From contig JAMYHL010000056.1 in the NCBI GenBank assembly GCA_025531455.1, positions 124,001 to 188,000 of the forward strand: a stretch of 64,000 nucleotides of DNA. The letters run 5' to 3'. The position numbers and the translations under genes were made by a program. Source of the DNA: Apiotrichum sp. Y4204. Its lineage: Eukaryota > Basidiomycota > Tremellomycetes > Trichosporonales > Trichosporonaceae. Positions 23,853 through 34,608 of this stretch are shown piece after piece. Under the pieces are notes generated by a model. The model was not told the origin of the DNA. It worked only from the letters and a program-made list of their open reading frames with translations, and did no database searches. Every line of letters begins with the position of its first letter. The first letter of the stretch is position 1.

Positions 23853-25841
23853 ATGAAGTACCTCGACTACCCCGTTCTCACCCAGCTTTCGGCGGTCTTG
23901 TCCTCCAACCCCAGCCCCGAATCGCGTACCAATGCCCGCGTCGAGGCTTACTCCATCAAACCAGGCGCTAAGGAGCGCAAAATGTTCAAGGAGATGGAGG
24001 AAGCTTATGTTAGCGGACAAGAGGAGATGGATGAGTGAGTGGCCACCACCATTGCACATCGGCGCTTGGACCGCTCGCTCTTAATGAGCAGTGAGGGTTA
24101 CTGCGCGTTCTGCGCCACTTCGCTGGGCAATGTGGTCGATCGCGGATCGTACCGTATCACACGCTACGTACGCCGACCCTATCGCTTGCGACTTGCGTAC
24201 AGCGAACCCTGTCTTCCTCATCGGATATATGTGCAGGTGTTGATCGCAGAATGTCCTTCTCGCCGGAGATGAAGGAAGCTGGCCTGTCCTCTTGCTTTGG
24301 CCGCTTGGATGTCAAGGAGTCTCGGTATGTCTGCCTCGTTAAACCGCTCTCGCTCACCTCTCAGCAAAGTTCACTGGCTTCTAGTATCCACTTTGAATAC
24401 TGCCTTCCCAGAGTATGACTTTGCAGCACTCCGTCCAGACCATTTTATGCGCGAGATTTCCGCTGCCCAGGTTCTCTCCCATCTCTCAAACAATCTCTTG
24501 TGCATCAACACGGTTGACCTGTCTCCGTGAGTCATATCATGTGGAGACCCCAGGCCGAGATCCTGACGCCTCATCCTCCTATCCTGCAATCTCGCACCGA
24601 CATTACCATTCCCTTCGGACGCACAAGCAGAATTTCAAACGGCCAAGCTGGCTCGTTACCCAAGCACAATGGGTCTCCCATCATTGCAGCAACGACCCTA
24701 TCTCCCTCACTGACCGGATCGCCGCCCACGGGTGGCGAGGTTGGCAATGTCAGCCTGTATCGCATTCTGAACGACATTCTTCCCTTGCAAGAGTGTGAGG
24801 TTTACTCTTGGTTTCCGGAACCGGAGTACGATCCCCACGTCGATCCCGAGGAGAATGAGGAAGCGAGCGAGTACGAGGACGATGACAGCGAAGAGCTCAT
24901 GGACTTGGACGACTCGATGGACATTGACATTGATGGCGGAGGAGCGTATGTGTCATGGGGCCAAGCCGGCATGGAACTGGAGCTTGATGACGTGCCCTCG
25001 ACTTCGAGCCCTGCTGCCCGGAATCGTTCCTTCTCCTCGTCCAGTCGTGTTCAACTTGACGACTTTGATCTCGCTACATTGTCCCCGCGGTTGGGAGCCA
25101 CTGATGGGTCAGGAAGGCGAGTCGGGGGTCTCTTGTGGAGTGCGAATTACTTCTTCTACAGCAAGTGAGTTACTGAATGCTCGCGCAAGCTGACTTGTTA
25201 GGCGGCAGAAGAGAGTATTATTCATAACTACGTGGTGCCGCAAGCGGCCCTCCCACGAACGTGATAACGAGGTTGATCAGACCGAATTTGAAAGCCTCCC
25301 TCTTCCGATATCCGTCTCGTCCTTCAGCCCCCCCACTTCGTCTGGTTTCCCTGGAACTTCTTCGCTATCTGGGAAACCATACAGGCCTCCCAAGGTGGGG
25401 CATCACAATATCAGTAATGCGCGACCAAGTCATCGCCGTTCCAAGCTTCAGTCCAAGCTTGCGACGGGCAAGTCGCTCACCTCGAGCACGATCCCAATCC
25501 GAGGCCTTGCGGTTTCTCAGTCTCCATCTGCCCCATCTCGGCTCGCCACTTCTGCACCGGCCACGACTCTTCCTCCCCCTCTGGCTGCGTCATCGGGCGC
25601 CATAACGCGCATGACAGCTGGAGGCATCAAACCCCGCCAAACTTCCGCCCGAATGCTCATTAATGCTGCTGCCTCCCAGCGTCCAGGGGGGATTGAAGCG
25701 TCCCGCCCACAGGCGTCTATGGTGGATGAATCGCGCGTCCGCAAGGAGCGCAGTGGGAGCTTGACCCCTGGACCATCCGCGGTATTCGGCCTCTCGAACG
25801 TGGAATCGGATGTGTCCAAGGGCAAACGTGTGAGAGTGTAG
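23853..25841 (+). CDS. MAF1: RNA polymerase III repressor Maf1
   Basis: Maf1 binds RNA polymerase III and blocks its recruitment when TOR/PKA signalling drops. Exon 1 (23853-24034) starts MKYLDYPVLTQLSAVLSS and contains RVEAYSIKPG, the family A box. After a 215-nt intron, an exon from 24250 reads MSFSPEMKEAGLSSCFGRLD and, after another intron, RKVHWLLVSTLNTAFPEYDF and RPDHFMREISAAQVL (B box). A later exon has LYRILNDILPLQECEVYSW, a long acidic insert with DDSEELMDLDDSMDID, and LLWSANYFFYSK. The last exon (from about 25202) continues RQKRVLFITTWCRK (C box). A Ser/Thr/Pro- and Arg-rich tail of about 190 residues ends KGKRVRV and holds likely kinase sites (RRSK, RKERS). The junction near 24530 is not fully resolved, so residues between SNNLLCINT and the LYRIL exon are uncertain. 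Longer than yeast Maf1. Confidence 0.9.
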
Positions 25842-26089
25842 GTACAGTATGTCGACATCTATCATGTTTATGTTGTACGATCTGTCGGGTTTGTGACACT
25901 ACGTGTGTGTGCATACATGCATCTCTAAATCATGTTCAAGAAAGACAGAGACTGCCTCTGAGCATGGACTAATATCTAAGCAGCATAGTAGTCCCGTTGT
26001 CTTAGAATATTGTATCGGACGAAAGAAGCAAGAAAGAAGGCTTTTGAAGAGGTAACGCTTGTGGAGCAAGGCGTCATTTTGCTTGCCCA

Positions 26090-27608
26090 TTACCGACCAC
26101 CATTGTGATCATTCGCGTCGCCGGACAGCAGTCCACGCCGCTCCTCCTCAGTTTCACGTCCACCGCAGCGCGCAATCCGCTTTACGGACGAGATGATCTT
26201 GGCGATGAGAGCGTCACGCGCGCGGTACAGCGCGGGTGCACGTGAGTCCAGGCGGTCGGTACGCACGCGTTGGCGATTGTCAACCAGGGTGGTGAGGGCA
26301 AAGAAGAGCGCAGCCAGCGTGCACAGCGCCGAAGAGGCAGAGATCATGAACATGATGATCACTGTGGGTCAGCGGGACACTCAAAACGCAGGGAGAATCC
26401 AGTGATCACATTAGTAATGAAGACATGAAGACAAAGCATTGCGTTTTGGAGCTTTCTCTCTGCTTCTTTCTTCTGGCTCTTCCTTCTCGAGTCACACCTC
26501 TTTCCGAGGGTCGCTTCGTGGTCCCGCAGTTGAAACAGGGCGCTTGACAAGTGATTGGTGGCCCGGGCTTTCCAACCTGCCACTCTGTGTCCCGCATTTC
26601 CACCGAGGAACTCTTCCACAGTGATTCCACAACCCTTGCACAGTTTGGGATGTAGAGCAGTCGGGCAAGCATCGCATAACTCACTTTGCAGTCGGGCGGC
26701 CTGTTCGACGGACTTGCCACCAACAATGGCACCAGTCATCATCCCTGGGTGGTCAGTCACCACTATGACATCATCGTTCTCGCTGGGGCAACGCTAGCGG
26801 CCAGCCAATTGAGGGATGAGCGAACATCATCAAAGCAGTGCAATGCTGGCCCCCAGCATGCATCATCTCACGTACCAGGGATTGAGATAAGACCGATGAT
26901 GCTCATCTGGTTGACGGTCGGGAGGAGGGCCAGCTTGAGGGCCTCGCAGGCAATCGGCTTGCATGCCTCGAAACGTGACGCGCCCATCGCGAGGTACGTC
27001 TCGACCTTGTCACGGTTGTCTGCAAATTCGCGCTGGACCGTGTTCATCCCAACACCGATGGCACTGATAGCGTTTCCGAGAAGCATGCCAAGAATGGGGA
27101 CTGGCTGTTAGTTGCAGACGAGGGATAAACACACCATACTGGTCAGGCTGCCAGAAGGGACGCTGCGCCATTGCATATTGCGATCCGATCACCGAGATGG
27201 GAATCGTTCCGCACACCATGGAGAGCAGAATGGTGGGAAACTTAGATTGTCAGTCTTCTGTTGAGCGGACATGGGCTGGTGTGGGACTGTCCGACTCACC
27301 ATGTTGGTGTATCTCCTTTTGGCCTTGTTGAATGTCGCCTCAATGGCACCAAGAGTGTTGAGGAGGAGGGCAATGCCGGCAACAGCGAAGATATTGTGGC
27401 TCTCGAACACCTTTCCGAGGACAAGACTCATGACCGAGAGCTGGATTATGCAGCGCACGGCGGCAACCATGAGGCTGGTCCCTATGCCGAGGCCCAAGAT
27501 GCCTGAGAGGACTGCATCGAAGACGACGAACAGCAGGCCACAGGCGACGTTGGCCAGCGAGAGGTGTGCGCCGGAGTCGGTGGCGATCATTTTTTCTGCG
27601 TATTCCAT
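26090..27608 (-). CDS. FetB/UPF0014 (ALS3/STAR2-like) ABC transporter permease
   Basis: Multi-pass membrane protein of the UPF0014 family; E. coli FetB exports iron with FetA, and plant ALS3/STAR2 act in aluminium tolerance. Five exons: 27608-27300, 27240 to about 27135, one from about 27103 to 26878, one ending at 26685, and 26361-26090. Conserved stretches are LLFVVFDAVLSGILGLGIG, AAVRCIIQLSVMSLVLGKVF, PILGMLLGNAISAIGVGMNT, VETYLAMGAS with FEACKPIACEALKLALLPT, then ISIPGMMTGAIVGGKSVEQAA and IIMFMISASSALCTLAALFF. About seven membrane helices are expected. The C-terminus is a charged, Arg-rich cytosolic tail. The family needs an ABC ATPase partner; none is next to it. Substrate unknown here. 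The last intron is unusually long (26684-26362, 323 nt) and stays open when translated. Confidence 0.85.
26362..26684 (-). other. Oversized, translatable intron in the FetB-like gene
   Basis: Donor GTGAGT and acceptor CCCACAG with a CTGAC branch site bound a 323-nt intron, far longer than the usual 40-60 nt. Read through in frame from exon 4 it has no stop until TGA formed by the first three bases of the last exon. The read-through peptide has a C-X2-C-X8-C-X2-C group (CDACPTALHPKLCKGCG) near its start. Confidence 0.6.
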
Positions 27609-28187
27609 GATGAGGATGCAGCGGAGTAATCTTGCTCTGTGTGTGGATGTTGAACAGTTATGTGATGGAGATGGAGATGGAGATGGAGATGGAGATGGAG
27701 ATGGGCGAATGGATCGCCGCGACCGAAAGAAAACACGGTTGGATCACAGGGGAAGGAAAGGGGCGGGGATCCGGAGATCCGGAGATCCGGAAGATTGGGT
27801 AGTGATCTGCGGGTGGGATCTGTGTGGCGCCCTGTGTGACAGGTTCCTCCGGACACTCTGCGCGCCACCGCAGGGCTGCTGCACTGCTGCACTGCTGCCT
27901 TACAGGCCAAATGCTGTCTTTGAGCATTTGGGCCATCTTCCTTCTCCACACATCATTGTTTTTGCACTTGTATATTTGCATTCCACGCAACAACCGACGA
28001 CGGACATCCATATCACTTGACCCGATCTCTCTCTCAACGTGAGAACACTTACCAACACACACCTCGCAGCTCATTTCTTGCGCGGTTCAGATTCCTCTCG
28101 TCCTCTTCTCTCCAACATCCTGAGATATTCTTCGTTCTACCAGTATCTCAATCCGCTTTCTTTCGTTCTTTGCCACCAACTACTCCC
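27609..28187. other. Divergent upstream region with hexamer repeat
   Basis: Lies between the FetB-like gene and the 908-residue unknown. Holds the GATGGA repeat (27664-27705), a threefold GATCCGGA repeat (27768-27792), a GCACTGCT doublet near 27882 and a pyrimidine-rich leader (28060-28180) for the plus-strand gene. Confidence 0.6.
27664..27705. repeat. Hexanucleotide microsatellite (GATGGA)7
   Basis: Seven uninterrupted copies of GATGGA start 56 bases upstream of the FetB-like start codon, so they probably lie in its 5' leader or core promoter. The purine strand is the plus strand. Confidence 0.9.
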
Positions 28188-30914
28188 ATGCCCCCACCCG
28201 CTCGGGGCGTAGAACCTCCCCAGGACGGCACTGGCGGTTCAACGCTTGCAACGACCATGGACACCAACGTAGCTCGTGTCATAAATCCCGAGCAGACCTC
28301 GTTTTCGCCTCCCTCTTCTGTCGGCGCCGCTACCGATGCCGTCGCAAATGAGATGGACGCCACCACTGCGGCCCACGACTTGGAAAACGCCACCACAACA
28401 ATGGCACACATGAACACCTCCGTCCCTCCCGCGGTGTCCTCAGAAGCCACAATGGACAGTCGCGCCCCAGGCGGGATCGACACACCAAGTGCTTCATCGG
28501 ACCCGTCTGTGCATACCCGTTCGCTGTTGCGGTCGCTCCAGGACTTACGCGACTCCTTGGCAGTACGGGTCGATCAGCTCTCGCTCGCGATAGATCGGCT
28601 ACGGGGACAAGCGAGTGAGCTCGAGCGAGCAGCTACCTCGGGCTCTGCATTGTCTCCAGGATTTGGGCGGCCCCCTTCTACAACTGCGATATTCGAGTCG
28701 CTCTTGCTCCCCCGACCGTATGTTTACGTGACGCCTCCAAGCACGCGTCGTCCTGGTCAGCCTGGCTCTCTAGGTAGCTCAACGGCAACTGCGGAATCCT
28801 ACACTGGGAATCGCCTTCGCTCTGATCTCAGCGATGCCCCTCGTTCACCTTCCCAACAGCCCGTCTTTCGTCGTGGTCCCACTCCGCCCCCCGAGCCACC
28901 TCTGCCTCGCCGAATGGGACTCACACCGACCAACCTTCATTCGGTAGCTATTCAGCCCGAGCCCATTATAGTGCGCTCCCCTTCCCCGTCGATCTTGGCG
29001 GAGTCACCAGGGCAGACAGAGACATCCGTTCCCAGCCCCCTGGGGGTTCCAGCACCACAGGCCAATGCACCTACGGCGTCGTCTGATTCTGCAATTCCTT
29101 CTTCTGGTGGCATAATGGTGGAGACGACCACTATGACGCACCGCCCATCACCCGTGGACGATCCCGACTCCTCTAGTGGCTTTATGGAGGAGGCATTCCC
29201 GCTCCTCCACCACCACCTGGACTTACAGGATGGCTTCGAACGTGCTGCTACGGAGAGCCGTTCACACCGCCTGCATCTGCCGCCAGACATGACGCTGACT
29301 GGCCTGCGAGTACGGGAGCGCATGCAGGCCAACGTTACCCAGCAAGAAACTCGCCCTGAGACACCCGTCGCGCCGACGCCGGTTTTTCAAACAGCGAATG
29401 ATGAACCCCGGCCACCCGGCACTCGCACTGGGAGACGGGAGCTGGAGAATGATATCAGTCAAGCATATCAACGACTCGAGCAGGCCCGGCGTGAGTGGTA
29501 TCATCACTGGGAATTGGAGCGTACCCATGCGCTGCACAACGACGGTCGCGTCCCCAGCGAGATTTCCACGAATCGAGAGAATGCGGTCCGAAGGTATACT
29601 GAAAACTCCCACTTGCTTTGGACACTGATCCATCGAAGGACCGGCTTGGGTCGCCCGCGTTCTGTGCCGTTCCATCCACCCGGTTCTGGTGTATTGGTGC
29701 CAGCCGCCACCTTCGACTGGAATACCCCACCGTCTCGTGCCGGATCTACCAGCATCGGCAGTCGACGCTGGCCCGGAGCATTCACTGACTTGTTCTTGGA
29801 CAGTCCCGCCACTGATACGTCTCGTCTAGATGCACGTCGCCGTGACCGCACTCGCGAGACCATGGAATCAGTGTCGAATGTTGACGCCGGGATGAGAGCA
29901 TCGCCCGCTATGCAGGAAGATGGTGATTTGCTACCTCGTCCTGGGGAGCCCGAGCACCTTGCCAACCTTCGTGCCGCTGTGAGGGACATCAGCCGCCGCA
30001 ATGGTATATCCTTTCCAGTTCTCACCGATCGCCCGGACGACCTTCGAGATCTCGAACGTCCCAGTGTACAGTCGGTCGAAAACAGCCTTCGCATAGTGTC
30101 CTTACTGCTTCGCGATCTCGCTGCCGACCCGATCGAAGACTCTACGATGCAGCGGGTATTAGGGAGAATAGATCTCATCCTGGCTTCACCCAACATACCC
30201 TCGAACTTGCGGACTCGCCTGCAACATATGGCAGACCGCGAATATCGTCGTCGCTTGCGCCCGAGCAACGGCGTGTCCCCTTACATGGACCGGTTTGATC
30301 CGGGGTCAACCAGACTTCCATCTCAGACCGACCCCATAGTTGAGCGCATCGAGCGTTCCCGACTCCGCGTGCGCAACCTTACCCGAGTTTACGATGAGTT
30401 GCAGGCCGCACGTGCGACGCTTAACGGGCTGGGACTTGAATCGTCGCGCGGCGATGCTTCAAGATCCCGTAATCCCCGTGAACCTGGAGAGCGCGCCCCG
30501 CCCAGCCGTCGCGGGTCTGATGCCGAAACGGTGGTGCCATCCACCTTCTCGCCTGGCGATGTGGTGACGTTTGAATCCCACGACTCGCCGCCAGTACCCG
30601 CCCCATCCGCGCGTCTTCAAGATCTCCATCGTGCTACCCCCTCAACCGCACATGTTGGCGACGAGGCTGAACCTCAAGGAATTGTCGGGTCGGGTCTTAA
30701 CGAGTCACATCCCGTCCAGGAGGTCGCAATGGAAGCCTCAACCAGCTCGTCATCGTCTGCCTCATCCTCCAGCCACCAGGCGACAACGTCGCATTCCGAC
30801 GAGTCTGCTATGGACCGCAAGGAGACTGGCGAGCTTCACGCACAGGACTGGCCACAGCCTCAACGTCGCCGGGAGCCCCGGCCATACATCAGTCTGCTTG
30901 ATCTCGAGCTCTGA
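28188..30914 (+). CDS. Hypothetical intronless protein, about 908 residues
   Basis: A single open frame; the ATG at 28188 (MPPPARGVEPPQDG) follows a pyrimidine-rich leader, and an alternative ATG lies at 28257. Most of the protein looks disordered and rich in Ser, Pro, Thr and Arg. Three short regions may fold. Residues around 110-145 (SLLRSLQDLRDSLAVRVDQL) form a likely coiled coil. Residues about 420-480 (ELENDISQAYQRLEQARREW, YHHWELERTHAL) look helical. Residues about 590-720 (LANLRAAVRDISRRNGISFP, SVENSLRIVSLLLRDLAADP, MQRVLGRIDLILASPNIPSN) look helical and conserved-like. The C-terminus has a poly-Ser stretch and ends YISLLDLEL. No known family, signal peptide or membrane helix seen. Its lack of introns is unusual beside intron-rich neighbours. 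Role unknown; a scaffold or adaptor is one guess. Confidence 0.75.
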   Translation: MPPPARGVEPPQDGTGGSTLATTMDTNVARVINPEQTSFSPPSSVGAATDAVANEMDATTAAHDLENATTTMAHMNTSVPPAVSSEATMDSRAPGGIDTPSASSDPSVHTRSLLRSLQDLRDSLAVRVDQLSLAIDRLRGQASELERAATSGSALSPGFGRPPSTTAIFESLLLPRPYVYVTPPSTRRPGQPGSLGSSTATAESYTGNRLRSDLSDAPRSPSQQPVFRRGPTPPPEPPLPRRMGLTPTNLHSVAIQPEPIIVRSPSPSILAESPGQTETSVPSPLGVPAPQANAPTASSDSAIPSSGGIMVETTTMTHRPSPVDDPDSSSGFMEEAFPLLHHHLDLQDGFERAATESRSHRLHLPPDMTLTGLRVRERMQANVTQQETRPETPVAPTPVFQTANDEPRPPGTRTGRRELENDISQAYQRLEQARREWYHHWELERTHALHNDGRVPSEISTNRENAVRRYTENSHLLWTLIHRRTGLGRPRSVPFHPPGSGVLVPAATFDWNTPPSRAGSTSIGSRRWPGAFTDLFLDSPATDTSRLDARRRDRTRETMESVSNVDAGMRASPAMQEDGDLLPRPGEPEHLANLRAAVRDISRRNGISFPVLTDRPDDLRDLERPSVQSVENSLRIVSLLLRDLAADPIEDSTMQRVLGRIDLILASPNIPSNLRTRLQHMADREYRRRLRPSNGVSPYMDRFDPGSTRLPSQTDPIVERIERSRLRVRNLTRVYDELQAARATLNGLGLESSRGDASRSRNPREPGERAPPSRRGSDAETVVPSTFSPGDVVTFESHDSPPVPAPSARLQDLHRATPSTAHVGDEAEPQGIVGSGLNESHPVQEVAMEASTSSSSSASSSSHQATTSHSDESAMDRKETGELHAQDWPQPQRRREPRPYISLLDLEL

Positions 30915-31523
30915 GCGAGCTGCCTGTTCTTCTCGACCCCTGGCTGTCTGTACTGTACGTAGATCCACATTATCTTCAAGAGCAACATCATTACTTTCAA
31001 GCCGTGCGCTTCTCATGCGCCAACAACACACTTATCACCACAATCGCTTGTCCACCGTCCATTGTCTACAAAAATACTTCTTGGTGTAAGCCTCCTATTC
31101 CGATTTCTGGGCCAATCGTGTATACCCCGCATGTCATATATGAGTCCTCCCCTATTTGTGCAGTAGTGTGTATGCAACAGTCTCAACGTGTGCGATTATA
31201 ATTGCGAATTCGAACAATCTATATCCGGCAACGAGGCAGGTCTGTGTGGTTGTCGTTCGGGATTGCAAAATGCTCCCCCCAGATAACAAACTGATAAGGG
31301 CGTTGTTATTTTTTTCCTTTGGTCCAGCTGGCACACGTTTTTGATAATGTATGGCACGCAGGTATGGCACGCAGGCCGTACATAGGACATGCGGGCGCGT
31401 ACAGTACCACCTTGTGAGCTCTGAGGCCCATATGAGACCTTGAGCTCGGAGTGCTGGATGTCCGCGCAGGAAACATGCAAAGATGCGAGATCTGATCTTG
31501 ACAACCCACCTCACTCGCCTATC
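30915..31523. other. Intergenic between unknown gene and APT1
   Basis: About 600 bases. A direct repeat of GTATGGCACGCAG occurs twice in a row (about 31348-31374). The rest is AT-richer 3' untranslated-like sequence followed by the APT1 promoter. No gene recognised. Confidence 0.6.
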
Positions 31524-32222
31524 ATGTCCGACGTCGCCTTCCTCAAGTCCGCCCTCGGCGTCCACCCCAACTTCCCCCAGGAGGTGAGCAGCAGGATGGG
31601 CGGTGGGGAGAGCAACAGACAGAGACGAAAGGAAAAGAGATGTACTTTTTCTGCAACCATGTCGAACCTCTTTCAGTCGCGAGGCAGTAGCTAACAGCAG
31701 GGCATCGTCTTCCTCGACATCTTCCCCCTCCTGCGCGACCCGTACGCGTTCGAGACGCTGATAACGCACCTGGTGCACCACATCACGACGGCGCACCCTG
31801 GTGTGCGGCCCGACGTGATTGTCGGCCTGGATGCTCGCGGCTTCCTCTTCGGCCCAGTCATTGCGATGCGCCTCGGCGCCGCGTTCGTGCCCGTCCGCAA
31901 GGCCGGCAAGCTCCCCGGCGCGTGCAATGTCGTCGAGTACGCCAAGGAGTACGGAACCGACCGGTTTGAGATGCAAAAGGACGCGATCAAGCCCGGCCAG
32001 ACGGTCATTGTTGTCGAGTACGTGTTTTTGAGTGTTTGGGAATGGAGGCTGACGAGCAGCGACCTCATCGCTACGGGTGGATCCGCGGCCGGCGCCGGCG
32101 AGCTCGTCAAGATGGCGGGCGGCAAGACCCTCGAGTACATCTTTGTTGTCGGCCTGCCGTTCCTCAATGGCCACAAGAAGCTTGACGCCCCGGCCTACTG
32201 GATTGTCGAGGCCGAGGACTAG
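31524..32222 (+). CDS. APT1: Adenine phosphoribosyltransferase
   Basis: Converts adenine and PRPP to AMP in purine salvage, in the cytosol. Three exons, 31524-31583, 31701-32017 and 32060-32222, join in phase to 179 residues, the normal family length. It starts MSDVAFLKSALGVHPNFPQE and has GIVFLDIFPLLRDP, then PDVIVGLDARGFLFG, the RKAGKLPG loop, and the PRPP-binding motif VIVVDDLIATGGSA. The two acidic residues of that motif are rebuilt exactly across the second splice junction, which supports the model. Downstream, LPFLNGHKKL is the usual C-terminal segment. The family's flexible catalytic loop (YAKEYGTDRFEMQKDAI) is present. It is convergent with RET2, with only 184 bases between the stop codons. 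Confidence 0.97.
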
Positions 32223-32406
32223 ATGAGGTGCAAGGTGGTGAGATAATGGGATGCTGGACACTGGCCTGGCCGGATACAGCCACAGCGCAATGCTTGTTTT
32301 CGATAGACTGCTAGACGCTGCTACTCATGCATTTATAGACATACGAGAATGCGCGCATCACAACTCTTGCTCCTGGCTAATCGTGCATCTGCTATTCCTA
32401 AGGTAT

Positions 32407-34198
32407 CTAAACAATCTCATACTTGTCAACGGTGAGGATCTTCTCCTGGGAGAAGGGCGTGGCGTCGCCAGAGGGGACGAGGGTCGCGGTCGCGACGTCC
32501 ACGTTGGCCAGAGAGCCGGCAGCAGCAAAGCCAACGTTGACTGGGAAGAAGGCGTCGGCGTCACCTTCGCAGCGGAACTCGAGCGAACCAGTGGGCTCAT
32601 CGGCATCGATGGTGTCAATCGTCCACACGAACGCGCCGCGGTCTGCGCTCCAGTTGGCATCACCCTCGACCGACGGAAGAGCATTCGGAGGGATAGGGAT
32701 CGAGATGACGACGTTCTTGAGCGACAGCTGCTGCGCCTCAAGCTCGTACTCGACCGCGACATCCGACGTGCCGTCTCCACGCGGCTGCGGCCAGACAGTA
32801 ACCGTTAGTGGAACGTGTGACTCGTCCTTGGTCGCCATGCGCCACCGGAGAACACCAAGACCCTGGCCGACAGGGAACGAACGCGACGCGTCCTTGAGAG
32901 CGATGACCTTCTCGCCCGAGCCAGTAAACTTGGCGACATTCGGATGCTGCTTGAACTGAAGATCCGAGTAGTCGTTGGGAGCAAGGGCGAGCTTGACCTT
33001 GGAGACGGCAGCGTCGTTGACGCGCAGGTCGAGAACACCCTTGAGCTCATATGCCTCAAGGCCGCCATCGCGGTGCATCGTGAGCGAAAGCTCCTCCTTA
33101 ATGGTAACGTGAACACTGTTATGTTAGCAAACGATACCAAACAATCCTGTCTCTCACTCATCCTGCTCCACAACCTCCAGAACGTCAGCCGAGACGACGG
33201 TCTCAACCACCGGTTCCGGTTCGGGGATGGGCTCAGGCTCGGGCTCGTACACCGCCTCGTCGCCGAGTGCCGAGATAAGATCGTTGGCCTTGCCCTTCTT
33301 GCCTCCGAGCTTCATTCCAGAGCCCTTGAAGGAAGGCTTGGACGGCGCTGCAGGGCTGGGAGCACGGTACGCCGGAACCGACGGAGCCTCGAAGCGGGGC
33401 GTTGGCGAGAGCGGCGCGTAGGATCCCGCCATTCCACCTCCCATGCCGCCCATACCGCCTCCCATGCCGTGCCGGCCAGCCTGTGCAGCAAGGCGCTGCT
33501 GCTCCCGGCGCTGCATCTCGAGCTGCTTGGCGCGGCGCTTGAGCTCCTCCTTGGCCTCCGCCTCCTTGTTGCGTGCAATAATCTCCTGAATCTTCTCCTC
33601 ATGCGACTCGCCCTCGAGCACGCTCCGCACCTGCGACAGCGAGACGTTCTCCTTGTATCCGAGCGACACGACCTCGTCAAAGGCGCACAGCAGGTCGAAG
33701 CTGTGGTGCAGGATCGCGGCCTCAGTCATCGAGGGTGTGAGGGACGATATCAGGCGGACAACGAGCTGAAGCGTGTTGATGTCCTGGACAGGTTAGACGA
33801 GTGTACGCAGTGGAAACCAACCTGAAGGATATTGGAGCCCTTGTTCGTGATGAGAAGCACGAAGAGCTCCTCAAAAGGCTGGTACACGAAGCGCACATCG
33901 TTGGTCTCGACGGTGGTGTGCTGTGAGTTGGCGGGAATGAGCTTGGGGAACGACGCGAGGAGACCGTCAATGCGCGAGCGCGGAATGGGACGAAACTGCC
34001 GCGAGAGGAGGGCTAACGGTGAGCAATTGTGCGTGCGCGATAACGGTCTCGATGCTGCACAGCGAGTTTCTCGAGATCCGTCCTCGTCACCTGTCACTCA
34101 CGCTTCCCGCTCCTGGTGCAGATTGACGCGGCAAGGACGACCTAAGGAAAGGAGTCAGTAGAATCCTGAGCTCTGCACACTCTCGTCTTACTTACCAT
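32407..34198 (-). CDS. RET2: Coatomer subunit delta (delta-COP)
   Basis: Subunit of the COPI coat for Golgi-to-ER retrograde vesicles. On the minus strand the first coding exon is just the ATG (34198-34196), followed by GTAAGT. The second exon starts at 34141 with [13 protein letters not shown], so the spliced start MVVLAASI matches the family perfectly. Further exons give [39 protein letters not shown] (longin-like domain), [15 protein letters not shown] and [21 protein letters not shown] charged helix ([20 protein letters not shown]), a Gly/Met-rich linker, and the C-terminal mu homology domain ([40 protein letters not shown]) follow. It ends [10 protein letters not shown]. About 510 residues in at least five exons, typical for delta-COP. 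Introns near 33165-33120 and 33837-33790 restore the family sequence. Confidence 0.96.
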
Positions 34199-34608
34199 TT
34201 TTTAACCCGTGTCCTCTTGCTCGCTGGTGTGGATGGTGGACTCAAGAGTGTGTTGTTGGTGATGTGGTGTCGAATTGGACGTGGAGGAACGCGCGGGTGG
34301 GTGTGTGGTGTGTGTCAATGTGCCAACGCACACCTGGTCATGACAACCCAGGGAGAGACGTCAAGACCTTGCATGGTTACATAATCAAACTTTCTCTCCA
34401 CGTGGACATTGTGTGCTTCCCGCTTGCAGCTTGGCCGCGCGGCCGCGCGGCCGCTTGCCCGCTTCGCGCTTCGACAATTCGACCGTGACAATTCGACCTC
34501 ACGACTTCAGAAAGTTCCTAACCCTTTACTGCAATAAAACTAATGCATGGATTATGGACTGCCAGACATGCGTTGGCTACTTATAATACTATCCATTGCG
34601 CCAACCTA
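34199..34608. other. Promoter of RET2 and 3' region of the Bromo_TP gene
   Basis: About 400 bases. Includes a nested palindrome GCGGCCGCGCGGCCGC near 34438-34453. No gene recognised. Confidence 0.6.
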
